From the NCBI RefSeq assembly GCF_000341265.1, contig NZ_ANAE01000125.1:36678-100677 (forward strand): a DNA stretch of 64,000 nucleotides. Reading direction: 5' to 3'. Origin of the DNA: Nocardiopsis prasina DSM 43845 (GTDB taxonomy: Bacteria; Actinomycetota; Actinomycetes; Streptosporangiales; Streptosporangiaceae). Position 1 is the stretch's first letter; every line of letters starts with the position of its first letter. The notes under the pieces are model-generated. The model did not search any database. It was not told where the DNA came from and saw nothing but the letters and a program-made list of their open reading frames with translations. This document shows positions 16,929 through 26,263 of this stretch, piece by piece. The translations under genes were made by a program, and so were the position numbers.

Positions 16929-17687
16929 ATGACCGGCGAACACACCCCGTCGACCCCCGTACTCGAACTGCTGCCCGCCGTGGACGTGTCGGGCGGTCAG
17001 GCCGTCCAGCTCGTCCAGGGAAGGGCGGGCTCCGGAGGCCAGTACGGCGACCCCTTCGAGGCCGCCCGAGCCTGGCGTGACGCCGGGGCAGAGTGGATCC
17101 ACCTCGTGGACCTGGACGCGGCCTTCGGCCGGGGGCACAACCGCGACCTGCTGCGCGACATCGTCGACCGCCTCGACGTGAAGGTGGAGATGTCCGGCGG
17201 CATCCGCGACGACGAGACCCTGACCGCCGCCCTCGCCACCGGCTGCACCCGGGTGAACATCGGCACCGCCGCCCTGGAGAACCCCGAGTGGTGCGCCCGG
17301 ATCATCGCCGAGCACGGCGACCGGATCGCGATCGGACTGGACGTGCGCGGCACCACCCTGGCCGCCCGGGGCTGGACCCGCGACGGCGGCGACCTCCTGG
17401 AGACCCTCGACCGCCTGGAGTCCGAGGGCTGCGCCCGCTACGTGGTCACCGACGTCAACAAGGACGGCACGCTCAAGGGCCCCAACCTGGACCTGCTGCG
17501 CACCGTGTGCGAGCGCACCGACAAGCCGGTGGTCGCCAGCGGCGGCGTGTCCAGCCTCGCCGACCTGGAGGCCATCTCCTCCCTGGTCCCGCTGGGCGTG
17601 GAGGGCGCCATCATGGGAACCGCCCTGTACGAGGGCGCCTTCACCCTGGAGGACGCCCTGACCACGGTGCGGGGTGCGGATCGGTGA
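16929..17687 (+). CDS. priA: PriA: bifunctional HisA/TrpF isomerase
   Basis: A (beta/alpha)8 barrel of 252 residues. In actinobacteria PriA isomerises ProFAR (histidine pathway) and PRA (tryptophan pathway). PriA-type motifs are [22 protein letters not shown], the mobile-loop [11 protein letters not shown] with Arg and Trp, and [13 protein letters not shown] with the second catalytic Asp. The first catalytic Asp is D19. No separate trpF is seen in the window, which supports the dual role. Odd: the Arg that aligns with R19 of M. tuberculosis PriA is Gln (Q27, [10 protein letters not shown]). The stop overlaps the hisF start (GTGA). Confidence 0.93.
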   Translation: MTGEHTPSTPVLELLPAVDVSGGQAVQLVQGRAGSGGQYGDPFEAARAWRDAGAEWIHLVDLDAAFGRGHNRDLLRDIVDRLDVKVEMSGGIRDDETLTAALATGCTRVNIGTAALENPEWCARIIAEHGDRIAIGLDVRGTTLAARGWTRDGGDLLETLDRLESEGCARYVVTDVNKDGTLKGPNLDLLRTVCERTDKPVVASGGVSSLADLEAISSLVPLGVEGAIMGTALYEGAFTLEDALTTVRGADR

Positions 17688-18457
17688 GCCTGGCCATCCG
17701 CGTCATCCCGTGCCTGGACGTCGACGCCGGGCGCGTGGTCAAGGGCGTCAACTTCGAGAACCTCCGCGACGCCGGTGACCCCGTGGAACTCGCGGGCACC
17801 TACGACGCCGGGGGCGCCGACGAAGTGACCTTCCTGGACGTCACCGCCTCCAGCGGCAACCGCGAGACCACCTTCGACGTGGTCCGCCGCACCGCCGACC
17901 AGGTGTTCATCCCGCTCACCGTGGGTGGAGGGGTCCGCTCCACCGAGGACGTGGACCGGCTGCTGCGTGCCGGTGCCGACAAGGTCGGAGTGAACACCGC
18001 CGCGATCGCCCGTCCGGAGCTGATCGGGGAGATCGCCGAACGCTACGGCCGCCAGGTCCTGGTGCTCTCCGCCGACGTGCGCCGGGTGCGTGAGGGCGGC
18101 CGCCCCACCCCGAGCGGGTTCGAGGTCACCACGCACGGCGGACGCGAGAGCGCGGGCCTCGACGCCCTGGAGTGGTGCGAGCGCGCCGCCGAACTGGGCG
18201 CCGGTGAGATCCTGCTCAACTCCATGGACGCCGACGGCACCAGGGAGGGGTTCGACCTCGAGCTGATCCGCGCGGTGCGCGCGCGGGTGGACGTCCCGCT
18301 GATCGCCTCGGGCGGCGCGGGCGCGGTGGAGCACTTCGTCCCGGCGGTGGCGGCGGGCGCGGACGCGGTCCTGGCCGCGACCGTCTTCCACTTCGGTGAG
18401 TTCACCATCGCCGACGTCAAGCGGAGCCTGAGCGAGGCCGGGTACCCGGTCCGGTAG
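17684..18457 (+). CDS. hisF: Imidazole glycerol phosphate synthase, cyclase subunit
   Basis: A barrel enzyme of 257 residues. It uses HisH-derived ammonia to convert PRFAR to IGP and AICAR. Catalytic residues are D12 ([15 protein letters not shown]) and D131 (LSADVRR); both phosphate sites (VGGGVRS; ASGGAG) are present. The GTG at 17684 overlaps the priA stop by four bases, so translation is coupled. It is the last gene of this his unit. Confidence 0.97.
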   Translation: MSLAIRVIPCLDVDAGRVVKGVNFENLRDAGDPVELAGTYDAGGADEVTFLDVTASSGNRETTFDVVRRTADQVFIPLTVGGGVRSTEDVDRLLRAGADKVGVNTAAIARPELIGEIAERYGRQVLVLSADVRRVREGGRPTPSGFEVTTHGGRESAGLDALEWCERAAELGAGEILLNSMDADGTREGFDLELIRAVRARVDVPLIASGGAGAVEHFVPAVAAGADAVLAATVFHFGEFTIADVKRSLSEAGYPVR

Positions 18458-18493
18458 CTGGAACTGCGACGACACGCCGTGGAGACACGGAAC

Positions 18494-18523
18494 AGGCCCC
18501 GGGCGGACCAGCCCGGGGCCTTT
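18494..18523 (+). terminator. his operon terminator
   Basis: An 11-bp stem (18494-18504 with 18511-18521) and a 6-base loop followed by TTTGACC, 36 bases after hisF. Confidence 0.85.
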
Positions 18524-18647
18524 GACCTGCGCGACCGTGTCAACGATCGCTGTCAGTAATCAAAGCGTGTCATGTCGTTGACCAAGTCGTGATCCGTGTG
18601 AGCATGAGCGCGTCTTACCAGCCACGACAGGAAGATAACCGCACATC

Positions 18648-19406
18648 ATGTCCAAGCATGTCCTGACCGGCGTCGTGCGCCGGATCGCCTCCCTCGCCAC
18701 CGCCGGAGCCATCGCCCTCGGCGGCATGGCGCTCATGGCACCGACCGCCGCGGCCGACGACTACGAGCGCACCCCGAACGAGGTCATCCAGCTGATCGAG
18801 GCCGCGCAGATCTGGCCGAACTACTCGCTCCAGAACCCCGGCCCGAGCGCCGACATCCTCGCCGCGCAGTACTTCCTGAACCACCTCGGGTACATCACCG
18901 ACAACCCGAGCGAGACCTTCACCCGGGAGTTCGACCGCGTGCTCCGCGACTTCGAGCGCCGTGAGGGCATCACCGTCAACGGCGTCCTCGAGTCGGAGAG
19001 CTGGATCAAGATCAGGAACGAGCTGTTCCCGACCAGCGCCGACTCCTTCCACCGGGACGACCGCGGCTACGGCGTCCGCGGCGTGCAGGTCCTGCTCAAC
19101 GCGAAGTACAACGCGGGCCTGAACGTCAACGGTACCTACAACTCCGCCACGGAGCGGGCCGTCCGCAACGCCCAGCGGGACCTGTGCATCGGTGTCGACG
19201 GCGCCTTCGGCAGGCTGACCTACCGGGCCATCATCACCGGAGTCGACAGCTGCCGCGCCGTGAGCGCGGAGGCGGACCAGGAGGCCCCCGCCCAGGAAGC
19301 TCCCGCCCAGGAGGCCCCGGCCGAGCAGGCTCCCGCGGAGCAGGCCCCGGTCGAGGACGCTCCTGTCGAGGGCGACCAGACCCGGGAGATGGAGACGGTG
19401 CGCTAG
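18648..19406 (+). CDS. Secreted peptidoglycan-binding protein
   Basis: A protein of 252 residues. Residues 1-36 form a signal peptide (basic start, hydrophobic core, cleavage near TAAAD). Two peptidoglycan-binding repeats follow: about 65-125 (AAQYFLNHLGY, FDRVLRDFERREGITVNGVLESESW) and about 138-200 (RGVQVLLNAKYNAGLNVNGTYNSATERAVRNAQ). The tail has EAPAQ/EQAPA repeats, probably a cell-wall-spanning linker. No catalytic domain is present, so it probably anchors to the wall. It is a single-gene unit between two hairpin terminators. Confidence 0.85.
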   Translation: MSKHVLTGVVRRIASLATAGAIALGGMALMAPTAAADDYERTPNEVIQLIEAAQIWPNYSLQNPGPSADILAAQYFLNHLGYITDNPSETFTREFDRVLRDFERREGITVNGVLESESWIKIRNELFPTSADSFHRDDRGYGVRGVQVLLNAKYNAGLNVNGTYNSATERAVRNAQRDLCIGVDGAFGRLTYRAIITGVDSCRAVSAEADQEAPAQEAPAQEAPAEQAPAEQAPVEDAPVEGDQTREMETVR

Positions 19407-19436
19407 TCACGTCAGCACCACCCCGATGTGAGAAAA

Positions 19437-19476
19437 GTCGGGCCCGGTACGCCACCTGCGGCGTACCGGGCCCGAC
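19437..19476. terminator. Hairpin after the peptidoglycan-binding gene
   Basis: A perfect 17-bp stem (19437-19453 with 19460-19476) with a 6-base loop. The T-run lies on the minus-strand side (AAAA at 19433-19436), so it would be stronger for minus-strand transcripts, although the nearby genes are on the plus strand. Confidence 0.75.
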
Positions 19477-19681
19477 GCGTGCGCGCCCCGCCCCGGGAAG
19501 TTCCCGTTGTACGGAATAGCTCTGATGTGTCCCGCGCTGAAACAATCCGGTGGCAGCTGTCGGAGCCGCTGGATAGGTTGGCCCGAACACGCGACCCGTG
19601 CCCCTCGGCATGCCCGGGAACGGACGGAGCGCGGACCGGGAGGCCGGACAGAGCCGGTCAAGAAGCGGAAACGGGGGGCGT

Positions 19682-21712
19682 ATGGCGCAGGGCACCACGA
19701 CGGCGGACCAGGCGAAGCGGGAGGGGGACCCGCCGGGCGAACCCGCCGCGGAGGGGGTCGACACCAGCACCCCCGACCAGGTCACCGACCCCCACAAGGG
19801 CGTCTTCGCCCGGGGGATGCGTGTCCTGGGGGTCGCCGCCCGCACCGAACCGTGGATCTTCCTCGCCGCCGTCGCCGGAGCCATGCTGCACGCGGGCGTG
19901 ACCGTCGGCTCCGCCTCGGTGCTCGGGTACCTCACCGACAACACCATCCTCCCGGCCTTCTCCGCGGGGGAGACCACCGCGGCCGCGCTCGTCGCCGCCG
20001 CGGCCCTGCTCATGGCGGTCGGCCTCGGCAAGGCCGTGGGCCTGGCCCTGCGCCGCCTGCTCGCCGGGCTCATGCAGTTCCGTATGCAGGCCCGCTACCG
20101 CCGCGCCGTCGCCCGCAAGTACCTGGAACTCCCGCTCTCCTGGCACCACCGCCACCCCACCGGCCAGCTCCTGTCCAACGCCAACGCCGACGTCGAGGCC
20201 GCCTGGCAGCCCCTTGCCCCGCTCCCCATGGCCGTCGGCAGCGTGTTCATGCTGGTCATCGCCTCCATTGCGATGGTCGTGACCGACCCGGTCCTGGCCC
20301 TGGTCGCCTTCGTGGTCTTCCCGATCCTGGCCGCCGCCAACGTCGTCTTCCAGCGCAGGGTCTCACCGATGGCCTCCCGCGCCCAGGCCCTGCGCGCCGA
20401 GGTCAGCGGCGTCGCCCACGAGTCGTTCGACGGCGCCCTCGTCGTCAAGACCCTGGGCCGCGAGGACACCGAGACCGAACGCTTCACCCGGTCCGCCCAC
20501 CGCCTGCGCGACGCCCTCATCCAGGTCGGCCGCATGCGCTCCATCTTCGACCCCTTCACCGAGGCCCTGCCCAACTTCGGTGTGCTCGCCGTGCTCCTCC
20601 TGGGTATGTGGCGCCTGTCCACCGGCGCCATCGAACCCGGCGAACTCGTCCAGATCGCGTTCCTCTTCACGCTCCTGGCCCTGCCGATCCGCTCCTTCGG
20701 GTGGATCCTCGGCGACCTGCCCCGCAGCGTGGTCGGCTGGGACCGCGTCCAGTCCGTCCTCAACTCCGGCGGCACCATGGAACACGGCGACCGGACCCTG
20801 GAGCCCACCGAACGCGGTCTCGCGCTCAGCGCCCGCGACGTCACCTTCTCCTACGCCGACGCCTACGACGCCGACGGCGGCGTCCGCGACCTCCTGGACG
20901 ACACCGTCACGGGGGCCCGCACCACCGTCCTCAACGGTGTCGACCTCGACATCGCCCCCGGACGCACCGTCGCCCTCGTCGGTCCCACCGGGTCCGGCAA
21001 GTCCACGCTCACCACCGTCCTCATGCGGCTGGTCGACCCCGAATCCGGTGCCGTCAGCTACGACGGCGTCGACCTGCGCGACCTCGCCAGGGACCAGATC
21101 CCGAGTCACGCCGCCCTCGTGCCCCAGGGCACCTTCGTGTTCGAGGACTCCGTCCGCGACAACATCGCCCTAGGCGCGGCCGGGGTCGACGACGCACAGA
21201 TCTGGGCCGCGCTCCGACTGGCCCGCGCGGACGGCTTCATCGCCGAACTCGACGGCGGACTCGACGCGCGCCTCGGAGAGAAGGGCACCACCCTGTCCGG
21301 AGGCCAGCGCCAGCGCCTGGCCCTGGCCCGTGCCATCGTCCGCCGCCCCCGGCTCCTGATCATGGACGACGCGACCTCGGCCGTGGACCCGCAGATCGAG
21401 GCCCAGATCCTGGCCGGCCTGCGCGAACGCGACGACGCCGCCACCGTGGTCGTCGTGGCCTACCGCAGAGCCACCATCGAGCTCGCGGACGAGGTCCTCT
21501 ACATGGAGGGCGGGCGCGTCCTGGCACGCGGCTCCCACACCGAGCTCCTGTCCACCTCCAGCGGCTACAACAGGCTCGTCACCGCCTACGAACGAGCCTC
21601 GGCCGAGAACGAGGCCGAGCGCGCCCCGATCCCGGAGGAGCCCGGACCCGCGGAACCCCGCCTTCCCACCGGAGGACACTCCACCGACGCCGCCGAGGAG
21701 ACCAGCCGATGA
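19682..21712 (+). CDS. ABC exporter half-transporter, degenerate ATPase subunit
   Basis: A protein of 676 residues. After a hydrophilic 50-residue start come six membrane helices (about 60-340) and an ATPase domain. Walker A is GPTGSGKST and the signature is LSGGQRQRLALARA. Two catalytic residues are changed: Walker B ends MDDATSAVD, with Asp in place of the catalytic Glu, and the H-loop is VAYRRAT, with Tyr in place of His. Such asymmetry marks the non-catalytic half of heterodimeric exporters (for example TM287/288). ATG 19682 was chosen for its spacing from a GGGGGG run. The stop overlaps the partner gene. The substrate is unknown. Confidence 0.9.
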   Translation: MAQGTTTADQAKREGDPPGEPAAEGVDTSTPDQVTDPHKGVFARGMRVLGVAARTEPWIFLAAVAGAMLHAGVTVGSASVLGYLTDNTILPAFSAGETTAAALVAAAALLMAVGLGKAVGLALRRLLAGLMQFRMQARYRRAVARKYLELPLSWHHRHPTGQLLSNANADVEAAWQPLAPLPMAVGSVFMLVIASIAMVVTDPVLALVAFVVFPILAAANVVFQRRVSPMASRAQALRAEVSGVAHESFDGALVVKTLGREDTETERFTRSAHRLRDALIQVGRMRSIFDPFTEALPNFGVLAVLLLGMWRLSTGAIEPGELVQIAFLFTLLALPIRSFGWILGDLPRSVVGWDRVQSVLNSGGTMEHGDRTLEPTERGLALSARDVTFSYADAYDADGGVRDLLDDTVTGARTTVLNGVDLDIAPGRTVALVGPTGSGKSTLTTVLMRLVDPESGAVSYDGVDLRDLARDQIPSHAALVPQGTFVFEDSVRDNIALGAAGVDDAQIWAALRLARADGFIAELDGGLDARLGEKGTTLSGGQRQRLALARAIVRRPRLLIMDDATSAVDPQIEAQILAGLRERDDAATVVVVAYRRATIELADEVLYMEGGRVLARGSHTELLSTSSGYNRLVTAYERASAENEAERAPIPEEPGPAEPRLPTGGHSTDAAEETSR

Positions 21713-23559
21713 GCGCACCGACCCAGGCCCGTACCGACGACAGCTCGGAACAGGCGGCCGGGGCGGGGCGCCCCGAACGCGACCCCGTCCTGTCCCTGCA
21801 CCAGAACCAGGACACCGCCCTCGGTACCATCCGGCGCGGTCTCCAACTGTCCCCGGAGTTCGCCCGGGGCCTGTGGCTCACCCTGCTGTTCGCCCTGGTC
21901 GCGACCGCGGGCAAGGTCATCGTGCCCGTCGCCGTCCAGCAGATCATCGACAACGGGCTCACCGGGGAGGGAGGTCCCGACCTCGGCTTCGTGGCCCGCA
22001 TGGTCGCGGTCTGCGCCGGACTGCTCGTGGTCACCATGTTCTGCTCCTACCTGATGAACCTGCGCCTGTACCGGGCCACCGAGTCCGGGCTGGCGACCCT
22101 GCGCCGCAAGGCCTTCCGGCACGTCCACGACCTGTCCGTGCTGACCCAGAACAGTGAGCGCAAGGGCGCCCTGGTCTCCCGGGTCACCGGGGACGTCGAC
22201 CAGATCAGCACCTTCATGCAGTGGGGCGGGCTGCTCCTGCTGGTCAGCACCGGCCAGCTCCTGGTCGCCACCACCCTCATGGCGGTCTACTCCTGGCAGC
22301 TCACCCTCGTGGTGTGGATCTGCGTCCTGCCGCTGTTCTTCGGCGTGCGCTGGCTCCAGAAGCTCCTGTCCAGGGCCTACCTCACGGTCCGCGAGCGCAC
22401 CGGCGACATGCTCGGCGCCATCGGCGAGACCGTGATGGGCGCCGCCGTCATCCGCGCCCACGGCACCGAGGAGCGCACGGCCGGACGCATCGACACCACG
22501 GTGCTGGCCACCAGGCGGGCCCAGGTGAAGGCGCAGCGCCTGTCCATGGCCGTTTCGCCGTTCGCCGAGATCGTCGCCGCGCTTGGCAACGTCGCCGTCG
22601 TCCTGGTCGGCGTGTGGCTGGGGATCGCGGGAGACCTCACCGCGGGTCAGCTCATCGCGTTCCTGTTCCTCATGACGCTGTTCATCCAGCCGATGATGAT
22701 GGCCACGGAGATCTTCAACGAGGCCCAGAACGCCATCGCGGGCTGGCGGCGCGTGCTCGGGGTGCTGGACACCGCCCCCGACATCGCCGACCCCGGCGAG
22801 GCCGGACGCGTGCTGCCGCGCGGACCGGTGCGGGTCGGGTTCGACAGGGTCACCTACTCCTACCCCGAGGGCCCCGTGGTCCTGGACGACGTGGACGTGG
22901 AGATCACGCCCGGCACCAGGGTCGCGGTCGTCGGCGAGACGGGGTCGGGCAAGACCACCTTCGTCAAGCTCCTCACCCGCCTCATGGACCCCGCGTCCGG
23001 CACCGTCAGCCTGGACGAGGTCGACCTGCGGGAGGTCTCCTTCTCCTCGCTGCGCAGCCGCGTCGTCATGGTTCCCCAGGAGGGGTTCCTGTTCGACAGC
23101 TCCCTGGGTGACAACATCCGCTTCGCCCGCCCAGAGAGCACCGACGCCGAGCTGGAGACGGCCGTCAACGAACTCGGCCTCTCCGACTGGCTGGGCAGCC
23201 TCGCCCACGGTCTGGACACCCCGGTGGGCCAGCGCGGCGAGTCCCTGTCAGCGGGGGAGCGCCAGCTGGTCGCCCTCGTGCGCGCGTACGTGGCCGACCC
23301 GGACCTGCTCGTCCTGGACGAGGCCACATCGGCGGTGGACCCGCACACCGAGGTCCGCATCCAGCGGGCCCTGGACCGGCTGACCCGGGGACGCACCTCG
23401 GTCGCGATCGCCCACCGCCTGTCCACGGCCGAGGCCGCCGACCGGGTCCTGGTGTTCGACGACGGCCGCATCGTCCAGAGCGGTTCCCACGACGAACTGG
23501 TGGACCGCCCCGGCGTGTACGCGGACCTCTACGCCTCCTGGATCCGCTCCTCCGCCTGA
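21709..23559 (+). CDS. ABC exporter half-transporter, catalytic subunit
   Basis: A protein of 616 residues with six membrane helices (about 55-340) and a C-terminal ATPase. Walker A GETGSGKTT, Walker B LLVLDEATSAVD with Glu and H-loop AIAHRLST are all canonical. The signature is LSAGERQ instead of LSGGQ, which is expected if it completes the degenerate site of the partner. The start ATG overlaps the previous stop (ATGA), so both halves are co-translated and should form a heterodimer. Drugs or lipids are usual substrates; nothing here identifies one. Confidence 0.92.
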   Translation: MSAPTQARTDDSSEQAAGAGRPERDPVLSLHQNQDTALGTIRRGLQLSPEFARGLWLTLLFALVATAGKVIVPVAVQQIIDNGLTGEGGPDLGFVARMVAVCAGLLVVTMFCSYLMNLRLYRATESGLATLRRKAFRHVHDLSVLTQNSERKGALVSRVTGDVDQISTFMQWGGLLLLVSTGQLLVATTLMAVYSWQLTLVVWICVLPLFFGVRWLQKLLSRAYLTVRERTGDMLGAIGETVMGAAVIRAHGTEERTAGRIDTTVLATRRAQVKAQRLSMAVSPFAEIVAALGNVAVVLVGVWLGIAGDLTAGQLIAFLFLMTLFIQPMMMATEIFNEAQNAIAGWRRVLGVLDTAPDIADPGEAGRVLPRGPVRVGFDRVTYSYPEGPVVLDDVDVEITPGTRVAVVGETGSGKTTFVKLLTRLMDPASGTVSLDEVDLREVSFSSLRSRVVMVPQEGFLFDSSLGDNIRFARPESTDAELETAVNELGLSDWLGSLAHGLDTPVGQRGESLSAGERQLVALVRAYVADPDLLVLDEATSAVDPHTEVRIQRALDRLTRGRTSVAIAHRLSTAEAADRVLVFDDGRIVQSGSHDELVDRPGVYADLYASWIRSSA

Positions 23560-23614
23560 GGTTCCCTCACCCGACCCGGGCCGACGCGCAGCGGAGGCCC
23601 AAGGAGAACCAACC

Positions 23615-24604
23615 TCAGCTCCACCAGTGCGCGGCCAACAGTTCCGCCACCAGGGGTTCGGTCAGCAGGCTGACGTCCGGGTCCGCGTCCCCCGGGTAGC
23701 GCACGCTCAGGCCCGCCCCCGGAACGCGTTCGTGTCCGGGGGTGGGTCCCACCGCGACGAACGAACCGCGCAGCTGCCCGAGGTGCTCGGCGAAGCGCTG
23801 GTCGTAGGCGGACCCCGCGAACAGCAGGGCCCGGTAGTCCGTCACCGCCGCCAGGTACCGGTCCGAGTGCGACCACTCACCGGTCTCGGCCGTGTGCGCC
23901 ACCCGGATCGGTCCCCTGCGCAGCACCCGCACCCCCTGCTCGGCGGAGGCCAGCCGCTCGGCCGGGGCCACCAGTCGCACCCCGTCGGGGGAGTCCAGCA
24001 ACCGGGCGGCCTCGGGCACCCACTCCGGGGCGCCCTCCAACAACACCCGGGACGCGTTGGCGACCCGCCGGAGCAGTCCCGGGAAGTTCGTGCTCCCTCC
24101 CGTGGCGGGCGCCCCCAACCGGTGACCCAACAAAAGGAGCAGCGCCAGGGCGTGCTGGTAGGCGCGGCACCCCAGTCCGGACAGCTCCTCACCCGCGCGC
24201 AACGGCACCAGCAGGTCCGCGTAGCGCCCCACCACGGCGTCCTCGTCCGGCGCCAGCACGATCACCGGTGACCGCCCCACGTACCGGTCCAGCGCCGAGT
24301 GCAGCTCCCGCTGGCCGTCTCCCAGACTCACCGCCACCACGAGCGTCTCCGGGCCCGTCGGGGGCTCCTCGGCGGAGGAGGAGAAGTCGGCGTGGGCCGC
24401 CACACCCCCGCGCCGCAACCGGGCGGCCGCCACCTCGCACGCGCGCCGCGCCGGGCCCAGGGCGAGGAACCGCACCGACGCGGGCTCGTCCTCAAACAGC
24501 GCGGGCAGCGCCGCGTAGGGGTCCCAGCGCGGGAAGCGCTGGGCGAGCTCGGTCAACACGGCGGGTTTCCCCGCCAGGTCGGCGGACAGGTGCTCGGCGG
24601 TCAC
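23615..24604 (-). CDS. SIS-domain protein (sugar isomerase-like)
   Basis: A protein of 329 residues with tandem SIS-like halves: FLALGPARRACEVAAARLRR and LVVAVSLGDGQRELHSALDRY in the first, VRVLRRGPIRVAHTAETGEWSHSDRYLAAV and LLFAGSAYDQRFAEHLGQLRG in the second. SIS domains bind phosphosugars. The sequence is Ala/Leu-rich and lacks an obvious catalytic signature, so no reaction is assigned. Start: GTG 24604 with GGGAG five bases upstream; an in-frame TTG lies at 24616. It is convergent with the ABC exporter genes and divergent from hisI. Confidence 0.75.
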   Translation of the reverse strand: MTAEHLSADLAGKPAVLTELAQRFPRWDPYAALPALFEDEPASVRFLALGPARRACEVAAARLRRGGVAAHADFSSSAEEPPTGPETLVVAVSLGDGQRELHSALDRYVGRSPVIVLAPDEDAVVGRYADLLVPLRAGEELSGLGCRAYQHALALLLLLGHRLGAPATGGSTNFPGLLRRVANASRVLLEGAPEWVPEAARLLDSPDGVRLVAPAERLASAEQGVRVLRRGPIRVAHTAETGEWSHSDRYLAAVTDYRALLFAGSAYDQRFAEHLGQLRGSFVAVGPTPGHERVPGAGLSVRYPGDADPDVSLLTEPLVAELLAAHWWS

Positions 24605-24735
24605 GGGAGCTCCCAAGCTGGCAGAACCGTCGGAACGGCGACGTCACGGACGCACGAACTCTAATCCCCCCGCCGAGCGCGGGGGAGTGACCGGCGTCAA
24701 CCAGCACCCGGTGGGCAACGCGCCGACGGCGGCCA

Positions 24736-24741
24736 TAACCT
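24736..24741 (+). promoter_or_regulatory. -10 element, leaderless hisI
   Basis: TAACCT ends 7 bases before the hisI ATG; the GGAG inside those 7 bases is too close to serve as a normal ribosome site. Confidence 0.5.
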
Positions 24742-24748
24742 GGAGTGC

Positions 24749-25093
24749 ATGAGCGCCACCAACCTCGACCCGGACATCGCCGCACGTCTGAAGCACACCG
24801 CGGACGGCCTGGTCCCCGCCGTCGTGCAGCAGCACGACACCGGGGAGGTCCTCATGCTGGCCTGGATGGACGACGAGGCCCTGCACCGCACCCTCACCAC
24901 CCGCGACGCCACGTACTGGTCGCGCAGCAGGGGCGAGTACTGGGTCAAGGGCGCCACCTCCGGAAACACCCAACGCGTGGTGTCCGTCGCACTCGACTGC
25001 GACGGGGACACCCTCCTGGTGCGCGTCGACCAGACCGGCGCCGCGTGCCACACCGGGGACCGCACGTGCTTCGACGCCGGACGGCTGCTGTGA
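24749..25093 (+). CDS. hisI: Phosphoribosyl-AMP cyclohydrolase
   Basis: A monofunctional enzyme of 114 residues for the third histidine step, opening the adenine ring of PR-AMP. Motifs are [32 protein letters not shown], and the metal-site sequences [18 protein letters not shown] and [12 protein letters not shown] with the Zn-binding Cys residues. There is no HisE domain. It is separated from the main his operon, and its stop overlaps the next start (GTGA), tying it to the trp-linked genes. Confidence 0.97.
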   Translation: MSATNLDPDIAARLKHTADGLVPAVVQQHDTGEVLMLAWMDDEALHRTLTTRDATYWSRSRGEYWVKGATSGNTQRVVSVALDCDGDTLLVRVDQTGAACHTGDRTCFDAGRLL

Positions 25094-25803
25094 CCCGCGC
25101 CGCGCCCCGGGCCCGCCGCGAGTACGGCGTGACCACGCTCGCCATGGCCGCCGGGGCGGCGCTCATGCTGGCCGCCTCCGGACGCGTGTGGGCGACCGGC
25201 GAACTCGCCTCGCCCGGGCCCGTCGCCGCCGTCCCCGTGGAGCTCACCGGAGGAGACCTCACCGGAGCCCTTCGCGGGCTGGGCTGGGCCGGACTCGCCG
25301 GGGTCGTCGGCCTGTACGCGGCCCGCTCGTGGGCCCGCCGCGTCGTCGCCCTGCTCGTCACGGCCTGCGGTGTGTTCGCGCTCACCTCGCTCTGGTCGGC
25401 CACCCGCCCGGACACGCTGGCCGACGCCGTCACGCGGCTGGCCACGGACACCGCGGGCGCCGCGCAGACCGCCGGAGCACCGGAACTCCACGCCCTCGCC
25501 CCCGCGATGGGCGCCGCGGGGGCGGTCCTGCTGCTCCTGGCCGGCCTGGTCTCGCTGGTACGTGCCCCTGCCTGGCCGGGCATGGGCAACCGGTACGATC
25601 GGGACGCCGCACCGCGTCCGCGCCAGGCGGAGACACCAGCCGACCTGTGGAAATCGCTGGACGCCGGTGACGACCCCACTCTTGGCGCCCCGGAGGTCGG
25701 AGCGCCCGCCGGAACCGACCCGGCGGTCCGCGCCGAAGCCGGTGACGACACCGAACCCGCACCGCTGGCCGAGCGGCCAGCCCAACCCAAGGAGAGCCCC
25801 TGA
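25090..25803 (+). CDS. Trp biosynthesis-associated membrane protein (TIGR02234-like)
   Basis: A protein of 237 residues with about four membrane helices (about 15-32, 58-75, 82-102, 136-156) and a long acidic C-terminal tail. Its position next to hisI and upstream of trpC, and its helix pattern, match the actinobacterial Trp_oprn_chp family, whose role is unknown. The GTG at 25090 overlaps the hisI stop. In Streptomyces trpE usually lies between hisI and this gene; here it is absent. Confidence 0.8.
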   Translation: MTRAAPRARREYGVTTLAMAAGAALMLAASGRVWATGELASPGPVAAVPVELTGGDLTGALRGLGWAGLAGVVGLYAARSWARRVVALLVTACGVFALTSLWSATRPDTLADAVTRLATDTAGAAQTAGAPELHALAPAMGAAGAVLLLLAGLVSLVRAPAWPGMGNRYDRDAAPRPRQAETPADLWKSLDAGDDPTLGAPEVGAPAGTDPAVRAEAGDDTEPAPLAERPAQPKESP

Positions 25804-26096
25804 TGGCCGACGCCCACCACGAAGAGCACGACGACCACGGCAACACCGTGTCCGCCTGGTTCCTGACCGTCTCCTGGATCGTCGCCTGGACCGTGGCCGC
25901 CGTCGCCATCATCTTCGGCGGCGACCTCGTCACCTGGACCGTCATCGCGCTGGTCGCCAGCATCGCCCTGGCCGCCGTCGCCGGCGTGATGAAGAAGGTC
26001 GGCCTGGGCCGCAAGGAGCCCCGCCCCGTCCCGCCCACGCGCGAGGAGTGGGAGGCGGGTCGCGGAGCCACCGCCGCCACCGCCACCGCCAAGTAG
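25803..26096 (+). CDS. HGxxPAAW-motif small membrane protein
   Basis: A protein of 97 residues starting within the previous stop (TGATG). An acidic His-rich start is followed by HGNTVSAWFLTV, a variant of the HGxxPAAW motif with Pro-Ala replaced by Val-Ser, then two membrane helices (about 18-37 and 41-62) and a basic tail. The family is found in actinobacterial trp regions; its function is unknown. Coupled translation suggests joint work with the preceding membrane protein. Confidence 0.75.
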   Translation: MADAHHEEHDDHGNTVSAWFLTVSWIVAWTVAAVAIIFGGDLVTWTVIALVASIALAAVAGVMKKVGLGRKEPRPVPPTREEWEAGRGATAATATAK

Positions 26097-26114
26097 TCCC
26101 TCCCGCACGGAGCG

Positions 26115-26143
26115 TCCGTGGCCCACCCCGGGTGGGCCACGGA
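26115..26143 (+). terminator. Terminator after the HGxxPAAW gene
   Basis: A 13-bp perfect stem (26115-26127 with 26131-26143) with a 3-base loop, 18 bases past the stop. Confidence 0.8.
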
Positions 26144-26263
26144 AATGGACGGGTACCCCCGGGGCGGGTACATTCACCTCACCGGACCCGCCGTCGACCC
26201 GCAGGTCGCGCGGGCCGGTCTCCCCGCCCCCTCGCCCGACACACGTCCGGAAGGACACCATCC

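Noticed and set aside
16684-16932. 82-codon frame between hisH and priA as a gene
   Set aside because: It overlaps both neighbours' stop and start codons neatly but has rare codons and no motif; kept only as an odd spacer.
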